DNA of 64,000 nucleotides from Abyssisolibacter fermentans (lineage in GTDB: Bacteria > Bacillota > Clostridia > Tissierellales > MCWD3): the NCBI RefSeq assembly GCF_001559865.1, contig NZ_LOHE01000052.1:1-64000 (forward strand), in the 5' to 3' direction. A model generated the notes under the pieces. The model was not told the origin of the DNA and made no database searches. It worked only from the letters and a program-made list of their open reading frames with translations. Below, one piece after another: positions 62,727 to 64,000 of the stretch (position 1 is its first letter; each line of letters begins with the position of its first letter). A program made the position numbers and the translations under genes.

Positions 62727-63539
62727 TTATAATCTTTTAAGTATATTTCTAGTAAGATTTATAAATTTAGGTTTTGCCTCATTAGCTACTTCCATAACTT
62801 CTTCATGACTAATAGATTCAATTTCTTCAGCTATAGCCATATCTGTAATACATGAAATACCTAAAACCTTCATTGCCATGTGATTTGCAGCTATTACTTC
62901 TGGTACAGTTGACATGCCAATAACATCCCCACCTATTGTTCTAAGCATTTTTAATTCAGCTCTAGAAAAATAATAAGGTCCACTTATAGCAGCATAAACA
63001 CCTTTTTTAACTTCTATACCAATATCTTTAGCCGTGTCAATTGCAACTTTAATCAATGATTCATTATAAGCATGAGACATATCTGGGAATCGAGGACCTA
63101 ATTCATCATAATTTCTACCGATTAATGGATTATCGCCCATAAAATTAATATGGTCTTCAATAATCATCAATGCACCAGGATAAAGTTCTTTATTCATTCC
63201 ACCACATGCATTAGTTATAATCAATGTATCGATTCCTAATGCTTTCATGACTCTTACAGGGAAAACTACTTCTTGCATTGTATAACCTTCATAGTAATGA
63301 AATCTTCCTTGCATAACAGCGACTTTTTTATTTTCAAGAGTACCAAATACGAAGTTACCAGCGTGACCTTCTATAGTTGAAATAGGAAAATGAGGTATTT
63401 CATCATATTTAATAATAACCTTATCAGTTATTTCATTAGCCAAATCTCCTAAACCTGAACCTAATATTAAACCAATTTCTGGTTTTATGTCTATTCTAGT
63501 CTTAATATAATTTGAAGCCTCAAGAATTTTTTTTAACAT
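62727..63539 (-). CDS. purine nucleoside phosphorylase paralogue, altered base site
   Basis: 270 residues, trimeric PNP/MTAP family: GLILGSGLGDLA, GRFHYYEGY, TNACGGMN and MSTVPEVIA. Where 6-oxopurine PNPs have GPxYETPAE and ITN, this has GPYYFSRAE and ITD, closer to methylthioadenosine phosphorylases. It may prefer 6-aminopurines. GGAGG precedes the ATG; it follows the second paralogue by 10 bp. Confidence 0.88.
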   Translation of the reverse strand: MLKKILEASNYIKTRIDIKPEIGLILGSGLGDLANEITDKVIIKYDEIPHFPISTIEGHAGNFVFGTLENKKVAVMQGRFHYYEGYTMQEVVFPVRVMKALGIDTLIITNACGGMNKELYPGALMIIEDHINFMGDNPLIGRNYDELGPRFPDMSHAYNESLIKVAIDTAKDIGIEVKKGVYAAISGPYYFSRAELKMLRTIGGDVIGMSTVPEVIAANHMAMKVLGISCITDMAIAEEIESISHEEVMEVANEAKPKFINLTRNILKRL

Positions 63540-63549
63540 ATTTTCCTCC

Positions 63550-64000
63550 TTAGATACTCTTTAAGATTTCTTTAGCAAAGCAAATAAATTTATTTTTAAC
63601 CTTTTGAGTAGTTTCAATGACCTCTTCATGATTTAGTGGAGAAGGTAATATACCTGCAGCCATATTTGTAATACAGGAGATACCTATTACTTTAATTCCT
63701 GAATGAACAGCTGCGATAACTTCTGGGACGGTTGACATTCCTACAGCATCAGCTCCTAATATTCTAGCCATTTTAATCTCCGCTGGAGTCTCGTATGTTG
63801 GACCAGTAAAAAGCATATACACACCTTTTTTAATCTCTAAATCAATATTGTTAGCACACTTATGTGCAATTTCTATTAAGTCATTGTCATAAGCATGTGA
63901 CATATCAGGAAATCTTGGACCAAATTCATCTATATTCTTACCAATTAAAGGATTGTTTGATGCAAAGTTAATATGGTCTTCAATCAACATAAGATCTCCA
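63550..64000 (-). CDS. purine nucleoside phosphorylase (partial, 5' end outside)
   Basis: About 150 C-terminal residues; the frame runs off the window edge (GDLMLIEDH at the boundary). It has the canonical TGPTYETPAEIKMARILGADAVGMSTVPEV site with ISCITNMAAG, so guanosine/inosine phosphorolysis is expected. Confidence 0.93.
   Translation of the reverse strand, partial: GDLMLIEDHINFASNNPLIGKNIDEFGPRFPDMSHAYDNDLIEIAHKCANNIDLEIKKGVYMLFTGPTYETPAEIKMARILGADAVGMSTVPEVIAAVHSGIKVIGISCITNMAAGILPSPLNHEEVIETTQKVKNKFICFAKEILKSI

Noticed and set aside
1-64000. tRNA or rRNA genes
   Set aside because: No cloverleaf with TTCRANNC arm or rRNA-like sequence was found on reading; the prophage att site is in a protein gene.

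Overview
This window is AT-rich (roughly 30% GC by eye). It carries a GerW-type germination protein, ScpA/ScpB, two D-Ala-D-Ala carboxypeptidases and many strong AGGAGG ribosome sites. That set fits a spore-forming Clostridia member (Bacillota). The species cannot be named from the sequence alone. No tRNA, rRNA or CRISPR array was seen.

Region 1 (1-16.1 kb) is a chromosomal accessory region. It begins with a peptide-modification (RiPP) locus: a 31-residue candidate precursor (3431-3526), a radical SAM/SPASM maturase, a B12-type radical SAM enzyme, and two divergent ABC half-transporters. Two further 37-residue peptides (7749-7862 and 14585-14698) are paralogues of each other, with duplicated promoters and terminators, and look like orphan precursors. 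Between them lie a double GNAT acetyltransferase, the AMPylase SelO, a HIT hydrolase, gene remnants, and repeated copies of the 3' end of the FAD oxidoreductase gene at 16.1 kb.

Region 2 (17377-55142) is a complete-looking ~37.8 kb siphovirus-type prophage with HK97-like head genes. A large serine integrase placed it inside the FAD oxidoreductase gene. The 10-bp core CAACCTGCCC is at both ends, and joining the flanks rebuilds an intact dinucleotide-binding motif. Read from the right, the prophage has the integrase, immunity region and operators; early small genes; an actin-like ParM protein and replication genes with internal repeats; SSB; a regulator; terminase, portal, protease, capsid and connectors; tail genes with a -1 frameshift chaperone; holin, amidase and a subtilisin-like protease; and a DUF4365 cargo gene. 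It also encodes two paralogous voltage-sensor channels. One has a canonical TVGYGD filter and lies on the lysogeny strand; the other has an altered TLFGYE filter and lies in the lytic-direction operon.

Region 3 (55.1-64 kb) is chromosomal core, all on the minus strand: tandem purine nucleoside phosphorylases, a carboxypeptidase, an M50 protease, scpA-scpB, a DUF2953 protein, gerW, a second carboxypeptidase, and a Cys-rich PyrK-like reductase whose stop codon overlaps the start of the interrupted FAD oxidoreductase. A family of hairpin-forming MITE-like repeats is scattered through regions 1 and 3 but was not seen in the prophage.
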